Below the pieces are notes generated by a model that saw nothing but the letters and a program-made list of their open reading frames with translations, was not told the DNA's origin and did no database searches. Position numbers and translations under genes: made by a program. A stretch of 64,000 nt of DNA. Source: Ipomoea triloba. Taxonomy: Eukaryota; Streptophyta; Magnoliopsida; Solanales; Convolvulaceae. The DNA lies in the NCBI RefSeq assembly GCF_003576645.1, contig NC_044920.1:4164692-4228691 (forward strand), in the 5' to 3' direction. Shown piece after piece: positions 46,471 to 57,600 of the stretch (positions are counted from its first letter, which is position 1; every line of letters starts with the position of its first letter).

Positions 46471-47367
46471 GAAAATGGTTATTGCGTGGACCGTGGTCCA
46501 CATAGCTGTGTGGACCACGGTCTCAAAACAACGTTGTTTTGCTTAATTTTATTTTTTTGTGCCCCCAGCTGCAACAATAACTCATAATATACATTATTTT
46601 AAAACATAATATACATTATTCTAAAGTTTAATGTACATTATTCTAAAACATAATGTACATTATATTTCCCAAGATGTTTTGTTATTCTAACACGTAATGT
46701 ACATTATTTTAGAGTCATTTCCATTTTTGGTCTTACTGTTATTGGGGCATTGTCAATTTTAGTCCACTTCATTACAGTCTTATTTAGTCATTGCCACTTT
46801 TAGTCCACCGTTAAAATTTTCGTCAAATAACCGTCCAAAACAGGGATATTTTGATCTTTTCATGCTTTGATCATCTCATTTACCTTTTGTAGTGGTTTTC
46901 CTTACAGATTTTCATCCAATAAAGAGGTCCGGCGAAAGCCATGACTTTGTAATGTGGCTCACATGGCTTTCGCCGGACCTCTTCAATGGATGAAAATGCG
47001 TAAGGAAAACCACTGCAAAGGGTCAAGGAGATGACCAAAGCATGAAAAGACAAAAAATACCCCTATTTTGGAAGGTAATTTGACAAAAATTTTAACGGTG
47101 GACTAAAAGTGGCAAGGACTAAAAAAGACTGGTCACAATGTGGCAAAAATTAATGAAGTTGACTAAAATTGGCAATGCTCCAATAACAGTAGGACAAAAA
47201 ATGGAAATGACTCATTATTTTAACACATAATATACATTATCCTAACACGTATTATATATTATTCTAAAACATAATGTACATTATTCTACAATATAATGTG
47301 CATTATTTTTATTCATAATATTCATGACGATATTTTAGATCGTGGTATGTGTGGACCATAATTTTCC
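46471..47367. mobile_element. TIR element with 22-bp internal repeats, split by another element
   Basis: The left end GAAAATGGTTATTGCGTGG is matched in inverse by GTGTGGACCATAATTTTCCC at 47348-47367. The inside contains degenerate tandem copies of ACATAATGTACATTATTCTA at 46575-46710 and 47214-47310. The Mutator-like element at 46712-47213 interrupts the repeat run. Confidence 0.68.
46712..47213. mobile_element. Hairpin-type Mutator-like element, 9-bp target duplication
   Basis: It begins GAGTCATTTCCATTTTTGG and ends with the inverse, flanked by ATTATTTTA at 46703-46711 and 47214-47222. The whole 502 bp is one long inverted repeat. At the centre AGAGGTCCGGCGAAAGCCAT pairs with its complement across a short loop. 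Confidence 0.9.
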
Positions 47368-48885
47368 CAATTTAAATGCCCAAATAATAAACTTAACAGA
47401 CAAAAAAAAAAAAGGAAAAACTTATAAGTCCGTACATCACTTCTCTATTTTGTCTAGTTTTACAAAATTTTCACTCCATTTCATTTTATATATTTAGTTT
47501 AATTAACAAAATTTGACTAAATTATTTACATTTTAAATTCTCATATGATATTAAATTTAAAATAATATATAAAAGTTATATATTTAAAAATTTCATTTAA
47601 AATACTATTAAATACAAAATATTAAAATATTCTAAAAAATGCAAAAAAAAAAAAGAAATATTGACTAACAAATACTCATAGTAAATAAATGAATTTTACT
47701 ATCATGCCTCTAATTTGTACTCTCTCATTTTTATTGCCTCCTTTGACAAGTAACAGTAAATGAAAAGATATTTTCGTTGCGTAAGTCCTATCAAAAAGTG
47801 TTTATGTCAAGAATTTGAGTGCGGAAAAAAATTAGATAATAATATGAGATTGAGGAACTGCAATATTATTTTTTTGTTTTTTCTTCATTTTCTTACAGGC
47901 TGTAACTGAAGGGTTGCAACCAAGAAGACAAAGAAAACACAGACACCTTAAACAGCATTACAGCAATGCCAAATGAATCTAATGCATTTGCATAGGTGTA
48001 CATTGCTGATGCTCTCTCTCTCTCTCTTTCTCTCTATCCACCCCCTACAGCTCCTTTGCGGTAACCCCAAGTACCACTTTTCACTTTTGCATACATAAAC
48101 CTCTATCTCTCTCTCTCCCTCCCTCACTAGTCACTAATCACTGCCCAGTTTCACTTTTGCGTAGACATTAGACAAAGTGTTCTCTTTCTCTCTCTAAAAG
48201 TTTGCCCTTTCTGTTTTTATTTTCTTCTTTTTCTTTTTCTTTTTTCTCTTGGTATATATATATATGATATTTTGTTCAGTATTACAGTATGCATTATTGA
48301 GTGGGTTGGTCTTCTTGCTCTGGTAGCGGCTGTCTTTACACCCTTGCTTATTCTCCCTCTCTCTCTGTCTCTTTCTCTCTACTCCTCAAATAACACCCTA
48401 AATTACTAAAAAAAAAAAAAAAGAAGAAGTTTTTTTTTCCTAGTACTTTTCTTCCCAAGAGGAGAAATTTTAAAGTTATTTTCAGATATCTTGTCTTAAT
48501 AAAGTCTTTTTCATTGAGATATTTTGGTTTTATTATGTTTGTTTTTATTATGTCCTAGCTACCAGATTTACTTGTTCATTTATTATCATTACTATACTCA
48601 TTTTATTATATATTTCCATCTCAGTTTCTTCCTTCTTCATAAGTTGATTTGCTGCTAGCTCCAGTTTAATGTTGCTTTCAAACCCTATCTCTTTTATTTT
48701 CTGTTTAATCTATCACTAGTTAATAACTGCTGGATTAAGTTTGTTTAATATCAAGATTCAGCTTTTCATTGCTTCTCTGTTATTGGGTTGTTTGGAGATG
48801 GTGTTTTCTTGAGTTGGGATTCAATTGATTGCAAATTTTGGAAAAAAAAAAAAAAGATTGGGGCTTTGTTGTTACATTACCAAGT
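47368..48885 (+). other. Upstream region of the GH17 gene with CT-rich leader tracts
   Basis: The first part is AT-rich and holds nothing recognised. From about 48,010 to 48,400 the plus strand has several CT microsatellite runs, common in plant promoters and 5' leaders. A TATATATATA tract lies at 48252-48262. The transcription start cannot be set from sequence, and a 5' leader intron is possible. Confidence 0.4.
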
Positions 48886-50649
48886 ATGAACATTAGTTGT
48901 AAGCTAGGTAGTTGTTCAAGAAGGAGATTGGGATTGGGGTTGTATGGGGTGGTTTTGTTTCTTGTAGGTTTTGGTTCATTGATTTGTGAGGTGAGTGGGA
49001 TAGGTGCCAACTGGGGCACACAGTCGTCGCACCGTCTTCCTCCCGAGATAGTGGTGAGGATGATGAGGGAGAATGGGATCCAAAAGGTTAAGCTTTTTGA
49101 TGCAGATTATGACACCTTGAGGGCTCTGAGCAAGTCTGGCATTGAGGTCATGGTTGGCATTCCGAATGACATGCTCTCGACCATGGCTAGCTCAAAGGCT
49201 GCTCAGAAATGGGTTTCTGAAAACGTCACCACCCATCTCAAGAACAATGTCAACATCAGGTTCGTCTCATCTCGCCCCCTCGCCTCCGGGTTGTTGTATA
49301 ATCGTTTTGTTTGAATGCCTCAACTTAACTATTACGTTATATAGCTACATTGATTAGTATAGACAGGACCTTCGTTTGGATTTTTAGGTATGTTGTTGTT
49401 GGGAATGAACCTTACTTGAAAACATACAATGGAACGTATATCGCTTAGTTTGAATGCCTCGACTTAACTATTACGTTATATAGTTACATTGCTTAGTATA
49501 GACAGGACCTTTGTTTGAATTTTCAGGTATGTTGCAGTTGGGAATGAACCTTACTTGAAAACATACAATGGAACGTATCTAAGAACTACTTTCCCGGCTC
49601 TCCAAAGTGTTCAATCTGCGCTCATAAAAGCCGGGCTTGGCAATCAAGTGAAGGTTACTGTCCCTCTCAATGCTGATGTTTATGACACTTCTAGTGGGTT
49701 ACCATCTGGCGGTGATTTTAAAGCCGATGTCCATGAATATGTTCTTCAAATGGTCAAGTTCTTGAGTGATAACGGCTGCCCATTTACTGTTAACATCTAT
49801 CCGTTTATAAGCCTTTATAACGATCCCAGCTTCCCAGTTGATTATGCATTTTTTGATGGGGATGCAACACCTTTAAACGATGGGGGGACATCCTATAACA
49901 ACATGTTTGATGCAAACCATGATACGCTCGTGTGGGCTTTACAAAAGAATGGGTTCGGGAACTTGCCTATTATAGTCGGAGAAATTGGTTGGCCAACTGA
50001 TGGGGACCGAAATGCGAATGTGCAATACGCGGAGAAGTTCAACCAAGGATTCATGGCTCACATAGCCGGTGGGAAAGGCACCCCAATGAGGCCTGGACCT
50101 ATAAATGCCTATCTCTTCAGTTTGATCGATGAGGATGCCAAGAGCATTGCTCCCGGGAATTTCGAACGCCATTGGGGAATTTTTTACTACGATGGACAAC
50201 CCAAATATTCGCTCAATCTTGGCACCATAAGCACGGGATCTTTACTTCCTGCAAGAGGAGTACAGTACCTGGAGAAAAAATGGTGCGTGTTTAAACCAAA
50301 TGCGAGGCTTGATGATGGTGAGGTTGCCTCGAGTGTGAGTTATGCGTGTAGTCTTGCAGACTGCACAAGCCTCGGGTTTCAGACGTCCTGTGGGGGTATG
50401 GATGCACGGGCAAATATCTCCTATGCTTTCAACAGCTTTTACCAGATAAACAATCAGGAAGACGAGGCCTGCAAGTTCTCGGGACTTGGAGCAGTAACAA
50501 GGTCAGATCCTTCTACCGGAACTTGCAGGTATCAGGTCATGATCCAGCCATACTATGGAGGCGCTGAACGGAGGACATTAGGCTGTGCCCTGAAGACACG
50601 GGGTTTAGTCTTGGGGTTATTAATTCTCTCCCTGTGGACGATTTTGTGA
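48886..50649 (+). CDS. GPI-anchored GH17 glucan endo-1,3-beta-glucosidase-like protein with X8 domain
   Basis: This is a predicted cell-surface beta-1,3-glucanase acting on callose or cell-wall glucan. Two exons (48886-49259, 49527-50649) join with phase 2 and give 498 residues. A signal peptide ends near residue 39 and the GH17 domain follows from IGANWGTQS. The likely acid/base Glu132 is in VGNEPYL and the nucleophile Glu277 in [11 protein letters not shown] Cys-rich X8 (CBM43) domain runs from about Trp377 to Cys478. A hydrophobic tail from about 480 after a small-residue stretch suggests a GPI anchor. Layout and wording resemble the glucan endo-1,3-beta-glucosidase 8-like clade, which includes the atypical ZERZAUST proteins. 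The start is the first ATG before the signal peptide. Activity is inferred only. Confidence 0.93.
49309..49586 (+). repeat. 139-bp tandem duplication with a duplicated splice acceptor
   Basis: Copy 49309-49447 and copy 49448-49586 each contain the end of the intron, the acceptor and the first ~60 bases of exon 2. The first copy offers an acceptor at 49386-49387 (TTTTTAG) and a decoy exon that stays in frame until a TAG at 49446-49448. The second copy is the true exon 2 start. Use of the first acceptor would truncate the protein after about 144 residues. Confidence 0.9.
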
Positions 50650-51672
50650 GCTCTAGTTATCCGTCTAGCGATCTAATTCACTTTTTAGTGCTAGTTCTTG
50701 ATGCTGCCATGTCACATCATCCGATTTTTGCAACCTGGAAGATCCAATTGCAGGAGGAATCGAGATCCTTCCTTCCTTAACCTTAACTGCGGGATTGATG
50801 CCCAAAAAAACCTGTTTTTTTTTCGTTGATTTGCTAATTCTGGTGAACTGATGATGATGGATTTGAGACATTTCGGTTTCTGAAACTGCTGCTAAGGGCA
50901 GTGTAATGTGAGACTGTTTATCTATGTTGTTTTCTATACTTTCCTTGATTTATCAGTTAAATGCTACTCTGAATGTCTCATTGTTGAGTCACAATAATTG
51001 GTAGTCATAAACCGGACTCATCCAGGTACACTCTCTGCCTCATCTCTTAATCTTTTATCTGAGACTAATCTAATTGATGTTGACTTGATTATGATCTTTT
51101 TCTTAGCTCGACGGTAATGTAGGGAGTTAATATCCAATTTAGTCCTTGACTATACTAATTTGTCTCTATTGAGTCCTAAATGATTTTTTGTGCTTAATTA
51201 TATTAGGTCCTCAATTGACTCTTTGGCTGTTATAATCAAGGACTAAATCGAATAAAATTAGTATAGCAGAGGACTAAATTGGGTATTAATAGAGGTAAAA
51301 TTACGAAGCTAGTTAAGCACAAAAAGGCATTTAGGATTAAACCGAGAAAAATCACTATAGTTAAGGATTAAATTGGGTATTAATTCGTAATGTATGTGTT
51401 TTTTATATTGTGTGGGTGTAGTAGCATGGTGTTTTCATCATGAAAACCACCATGAAAAAGAACCCAAAAAAAAAGAAAAAAGAAAAAAGAAGACAATAGT
51501 GCAAGATATTTGGGGCAAAAATGATTTTCTTCATAGAAACCAACGAGTATAAATAGAAGCAGCATGCAATATGCATGCCTACAAATGTATTTTGCATCCA
51601 TATGTAACAAAATATCTCTCCCTTGAGGTAGATATTGCAGAAATTAGAATAATCACCTATAGGACATTGGTT
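50650..51672. other. Convergent intergenic region
   Basis: This contains the 3' untranslated regions of the GH17 gene (plus) and the myosin gene (minus), whose stop codons are about 1.02 kb apart. A Mutator-like MITE lies between them at 51124-51386. Short frames here have no domain. Polyadenylation sites cannot be fixed. Confidence 0.5.
51124..51386. mobile_element. Mutator-like MITE between convergent genes
   Basis: It starts GAGTTAATATCCAATTTAG and ends with the near inverse CTAAATTGGG-type sequence finishing ATTAATTC. The flanks GTAATGTAGG (51114-51123) and GTAATGTATG (51387-51396) are a 10-bp duplication with one change. It is closely related to the intronic element at 17555-17930. Confidence 0.85.
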
Positions 51673-54600
51673 TCAGTCTGTGCCTGGAAGCAAAAAGCTA
51701 AAGCCTGAGTTTTCGCGGAGAGGAGGAGGAGGTCCAACATCAGCTATGTCTATTTGTAACATTGATTTCGACATATCGTCTACAGAGAATGGTATACTGC
51801 AGAATCAAAGACGAGCATCAGCCATTGATTGCCTCAGAAAATGCGTGGGAATTTAGATGGATCAAAGTAAAATCAGAATGTGGAAGGATGAAAAAATGCT
51901 GGGTGCTGCTAATAACCTCGAATCATCATCCAGGAGAAATGAGTTGTTGACAGCATGATTTGAATCTTCGGTCATCAATGCTCTCATGCTGGATATAACC
52001 TGAAGGAAGAATAGCATAGAAAAAACCTCAGTTGTTTGAGACAAATGATCCACCACAGTACAAGATGACTACTAAATGCAACTGAATCCCTAAAATCTTA
52101 CATCAGAGGACACACTTTGTGTCCCATACTTGTCATCCCAATACATTGTACTGATCCGGTACAGTTGCTGAATGCTAAGCACCTATTGGACAAAAAGTTA
52201 GTGGAGGAATGGAGGTGAATAGGAAAATATTACATGGATTCTCATTTCTTACTCCTAACTCCTACTCCATCTCACAAATTCTTGATGTAAACACTTTTCT
52301 TGGGACCCACATGATGAAAATATCATATCTTTGTTTGTCCACATCATGGAGTAGAAGTGAGGAAGTAGGATTTGGGAGTACGTGTAGTAAAACTCAGGTG
52401 AATATTACAGTACAATGCCTCATTCTTTGATGAACAGAGAGAATATTGCTTACTGGGCAAAGGTCATGGCTAATTTCATGCAGAGATTTTTTGTGCTTTT
52501 GATGCATGACCTGAAAAGAAACCATAATTTTGGCTAAATTGTATTTGCAGTGAGGCAAACATGGTTTGAGGAGTATATGGAGGGAGGGTAAGGTTTTACC
52601 AGAAATGCAATGGCCTGCCTGATATGCTTTAGCTCATCCCAAGATTGACCTGCATACTGTTATTTTTCTCATTATTACACTGACTTCACCAGAATTGCGA
52701 AAAATATAGAGTAAAATAACATTGGATTGGGAATACCTCATCAGTTGCAGTGTAGCACCAATGCTCCAATTCAGCCAGCCCTGCTTTCACATATTCACCA
52801 TTGCTAAAGGAACAACATTCCCGCCTTAATAGCAAGCTGTGAAAGAACATTAAAAACAAAAGACATGAAAAAAATTTATCGGTTATTTTAGAAACTCAAT
52901 AATGTGCAAATACAAGCAAGCAATTTGTACCTGTTAAATAGTTGAACATTGATGAATGAAAATATCTGTGTGAAAACTTTACGAACCAAAAATGGGGGTA
53001 CCTGGAAAAGTCAAGACACACAGCAAGTTAGGCAATAACTCTTGACGGGAACTTAATAAATGAAAGGATAAGTACGAATTGTACATATATTATTATAGCT
53101 TACTTCACAATCAATACCAATACAGCATAATTACAAATTATAATCATAAGCTTTACCAAACAAGACTGGTGTCCGTGCTAGAAGACAAGAAGAGATGGCA
53201 TGAATTGATGTAATAAAAATAAAAAATAAAATAAAATAAAATAAAAGCATCATCAAAGTCACTAACATGATTCCCTTTTAAAGTTTTGAGGAAAATCCCA
53301 AGGCTCTTCACAATTCCCTGCCAATGAGCTATCAAAGCTTGCTGTGCTGCACTATTGGCGACTGAACGTGATGATCCTTTGACTAAGCTTGCTCTTGAAG
53401 TTCGTGGTGCCTATTAATATACCAAAAAACAAGAAAAGGCAAAGGTATCATAAAATGTTTGGCAATTTGCCTTTCAGATACCTAAGTTTGAAACAAACAT
53501 GCCTATTATAGATAACAAGTTCAGATACCTGGATACACAGCCCAAGCAATGGAGAAATCTCTTTCTTCAAATTATCTCTAATCAATCCATAAATTTTCTC
53601 AACATAAGCCGTAAGCTGCTGCTTGAAAAGCAAGGCAGGGTACTTTGCTTCCACTTGGTGAATAGTATCAACTCCACCAGACAGCCCACCGTTTCCAAAC
53701 GAGAGATTGACTCCATGAGGAGTTCCACGGAAACTCTACATCAATTTATATAAATTCTTATAAGAATGTATCCAAAGTTTTCCTGAAGTGCCAAAGAAGA
53801 GGTTGAATAGAAACAATTTTCACCTGGGACACTGTCATCCTTGCAAAAAGACTAGTTGAGGATCGACGACGTTGAGGAGCCATTCCTGCAGCACTACTAG
53901 CTTTCAGTGTGCGTTGAAGAAGCAGTAGAAGAGTTGAAGCATTTGACAACCAATAAGCCAGTATATCATTGTTATCCTGAGCTTTCTGTGTAAACATAGG
54001 ACAACTGTTTTAAGAAGCATTAAATGCTTGAAGTGAGGATAAGATTGCATCAATATCATAGCTCAAACCTCAACAGCATGACCAATAGTCTGGATAATTC
54101 GGTCAAACACACTGGTCCTCTCAACCTCAAAAGATCTCCACTGCAGAAGGCACTTGTAAATGATGCAGGCTGCAATTGGTTTATTCCCCGAAAATCCCAA
54201 GTTTTGTGCAATACAACGAACAAGCAGATCCTGATTCTCTTGCTGTTGATCGTTTAGTGATTTTTGTGGTTTGTCCTCAACTTCAGGAAAATCTCTTTGG
54301 TTCATCGATGGGCTATGCAATTCCTGATGCAATTGAGAGCACAAGAACCAAAGGATATGTGAATACAATCAGGCTTAAACAACCCAAGTCAAAAGTATAG
54401 AAGACCAATTACCACGTGCATTCTTGTTTCTCCAAAACTGTGACTGCTTTCACTGCTTCTCTATTGAAGGAAAAAGAAAACTTTTCATAACAAGTCACAA
54501 TTTACATCAAAAGAAGCTCTACTTGTGCAAAAGAAATACCTGGATAAATGATCTAGAGCGACCAGAGAGGAACTTATTGGGTGTCATTGAAACTGCTTGC

Positions 54601-57600
54601 TGACGAAGAACTTTATTCTCCGACTCCATATTTGTCAATTTCTCTTCTAACCTGATTGCACATAAAGAGTTCAATTATAGGATGCAAAAAATGCAAACCA
54701 AATCAAGCTTTCAGTGTGGATAGAGATACAATCCCATTACCTCATCATCTTTAATTTTGTTTTACCACTAACAGCGCTTATCTATTTCACCAAGCATCAA
54801 AAGAAAAATTTTCTTTTGAACAAAAATATACTTGACTATTGTTCTGGTGATGGCACCAAGTATGTCATGAAAAGGACTAGAACTTATTATTTAGAAGTTC
54901 CAAAAGTTTCATACTGAATATCACAATATCACTATAAATGTTTCCCCCACAGAAGCTCTTTTGATGGTCAACTCTGAACTGCATTATAACGCAAGATTTA
55001 TTTGTATTTATTTTTTTGGGAGGGTACATTTGATGAGGGACGAGTGTGATGAAATTCCTTGGTGTGTAATTCATATCAAGACAGCTGCACACTCTTCTTG
55101 GCTATTAAAGTGATGCAGATACAATCAATAGAGAAACAGTGTTTCTATAAGCTGGAAAAAAGATACTGAATACCAGAGTACCTGTTCACAGATTCCTGGA
55201 GTTGATTATTTTTCTTTTCTGTTTCTTCTAATTTTGTACGGTATTCTTCATTAGATTCTTGCGCCTCAGCATATTTTCTCCGCAAGTCATCAGAATCCTG
55301 CTTTTCATGCTCTAAAGAAGCCTAAATAAAAGATGCAATATTAACTAACATATCCATTTACTTCAGAAGGTACACTGGGATTCTAAAGGAAAGAAAAAAT
55401 ATTGTTAAAGATCAAATGGTAATTAAAGAATTCACATTTTCTGAGCACCAGGATACATGTGCATGCTTCCTAATTTCAATATCTCAGAGATCATGGATGA
55501 AGTTTACACTAACCTAATGCTAAAATGCATGTATACCATCAAATTTCCTCTGGTTTTGGATTTGACAGATAAAGATATTCAGTTATTTTACTGTCAAAAA
55601 CAAATTTTGATTTGATTCAGGCAGTTGGCTTTGTGATCTACATCACTATTGGTTAATATTTGGTTTTAACGTTTGATCACCCTTTTCGGTAAATTCTTGC
55701 GCTAAGCCTTGTTCACTGCATGATGATAGGCATTAGTTGAGGGTGATCAGGCCTCTCTTGTACATAAAGGTAGGCACAATTGTAAATGCAAACCAGGTGA
55801 CAAATCTATAACATAGACATTGGATTCCAACACTGCAAATTTGAAACTTAAACGTCTTCTCTGAAGCATCTATAGGGCATTGGCATTCACCTAAAATCCA
55901 AAACCTGAGCATACAAAATGTTGTTCATGAAGATTCATCATTATCATGCCAAATTGTTTAGCAAGTTGTCAAAGTTGTGTTTCAAAGTTAATACAACATA
56001 TGAAATAATCATTCAGCCTCTTTACCTGTAAACTTTTAACTTCTTCTGTTAAAGATTCTAATTTTTCAGTATCTTCAACATAGACTGGGGTTTCCTGGAC
56101 AACTGGAGGTGCTTCATCAATAGCTTTCTTTGCAGCTTCTTGTTCCTTGACAGCTAAAGCTTTTGCCTCATCAACTTTCTTTTGCATAGCTTCCAGAGAT
56201 TCCTGCAACTTTGCTATCTCTTGTGTTTTTGCTTCTTCCAGGTCAGTCTGTGCCAAATATTTGAACAGTATATTAAAAGATTTTAATAAAGAAGCTTAAC
56301 TCTATTAGGTTAAGAATTGAATAAACCAGAGTTATAAAGTTCAAATTCCACTTCACTGCAACATATCAAGACGCATCTTTTAATGCAGTTTGGATACTTG
56401 TATATGCACACAAGTAACATTTTTTCCACGGTTCTCAGACTTCAAAATCAGCTTTTTATTTTAAAATTCTTATAGAAGTTGTACATAAGCAAAAATTATA
56501 TTACCCTTAAACGTTTTTCTAGTTGCAATCGCCAAGTAAGTTCCTCCAATTCCTTTTCCAGTTTGTTTTTTGCCTCTTGGAGTGCACCTGTGTCCCTTGC
56601 AGCCTGCAGGTAATACCAATTAGTGCCTCAGAAAGGCCATTTTCCTTGCAGTTTGGAAGAAAAAGATGAGCTGTCAAAGTAATTGAATGACCAAATGTCT
56701 GAAGCATGCTACTCTTCTAATTAAAAGTATGCACATTGCATTGAGGAAGCCAAAGTTAGCAATAGAAAGTCCAGATTTTTTCCTTTTCAATGGTGAGGAA
56801 ATTTAACCTATTACTCTACTAGTACATGCTTGAATATTCTTTCAAGGTGAGCACATGCTCCCGCATGAACTTACTGTTATCAGTTCAGGCAGTGACAAAA
56901 AGCTTGTTTGATAAGTCTTTATGGATTAGCACCTCCATATTAAACCAGACTAGGCCATGACATTTTCAATAATAGTGAGAGTTTTTTTTTTTTTTTTAAA
57001 TACAAGTATTTGAGTTTAAACTTCTATTCCAAATAAAATTGGCACTGACCATTTTTAGCTTTCTTAACTCTCTTCTGGCAACTTTTCCCCTCCATCTGCA
57101 CTGTGCAAGTATAGTTGCTCTTTTAAGCCTCTTATAAAGCCTAAAAGTTTTATGACAACGCCACTGTGCCTGAGATCAAAAGAACCAAATTATAGAATTC
57201 AGTAAAGATGAAGACATGTTACCCAAACTATGCAGAAAATAGATTGCATACCTGAATTAGAGTTGCTGCTTTAGTTTGTTTCCTAAATCTAAGTCTTTTA
57301 TGGGCATCCATTGAACGCAAACCTGTCTGCACCACAAGCACTGAGTTCCGTAGTCTGACATAGGACTTCCTCGCTTGGTGTCGACGTGTATGAGCTTGAA
57401 TTCTCAATGCAGCTGCCTCCTTCTTCAGTTTCTCAAAAAGTTTGCCAGCTACTCTACCTAAAAGTCATATAATGCAACTATGTGACTAGGAATGAGATTC
57501 AAGCTTGAATCACCAGTTTTTCAATTCATTTTAATTCCTTGAAGAGACTTTAAGAGATCAATGGCAGAAACATCTTTTTGATGCAAGGACATCTCATTCA

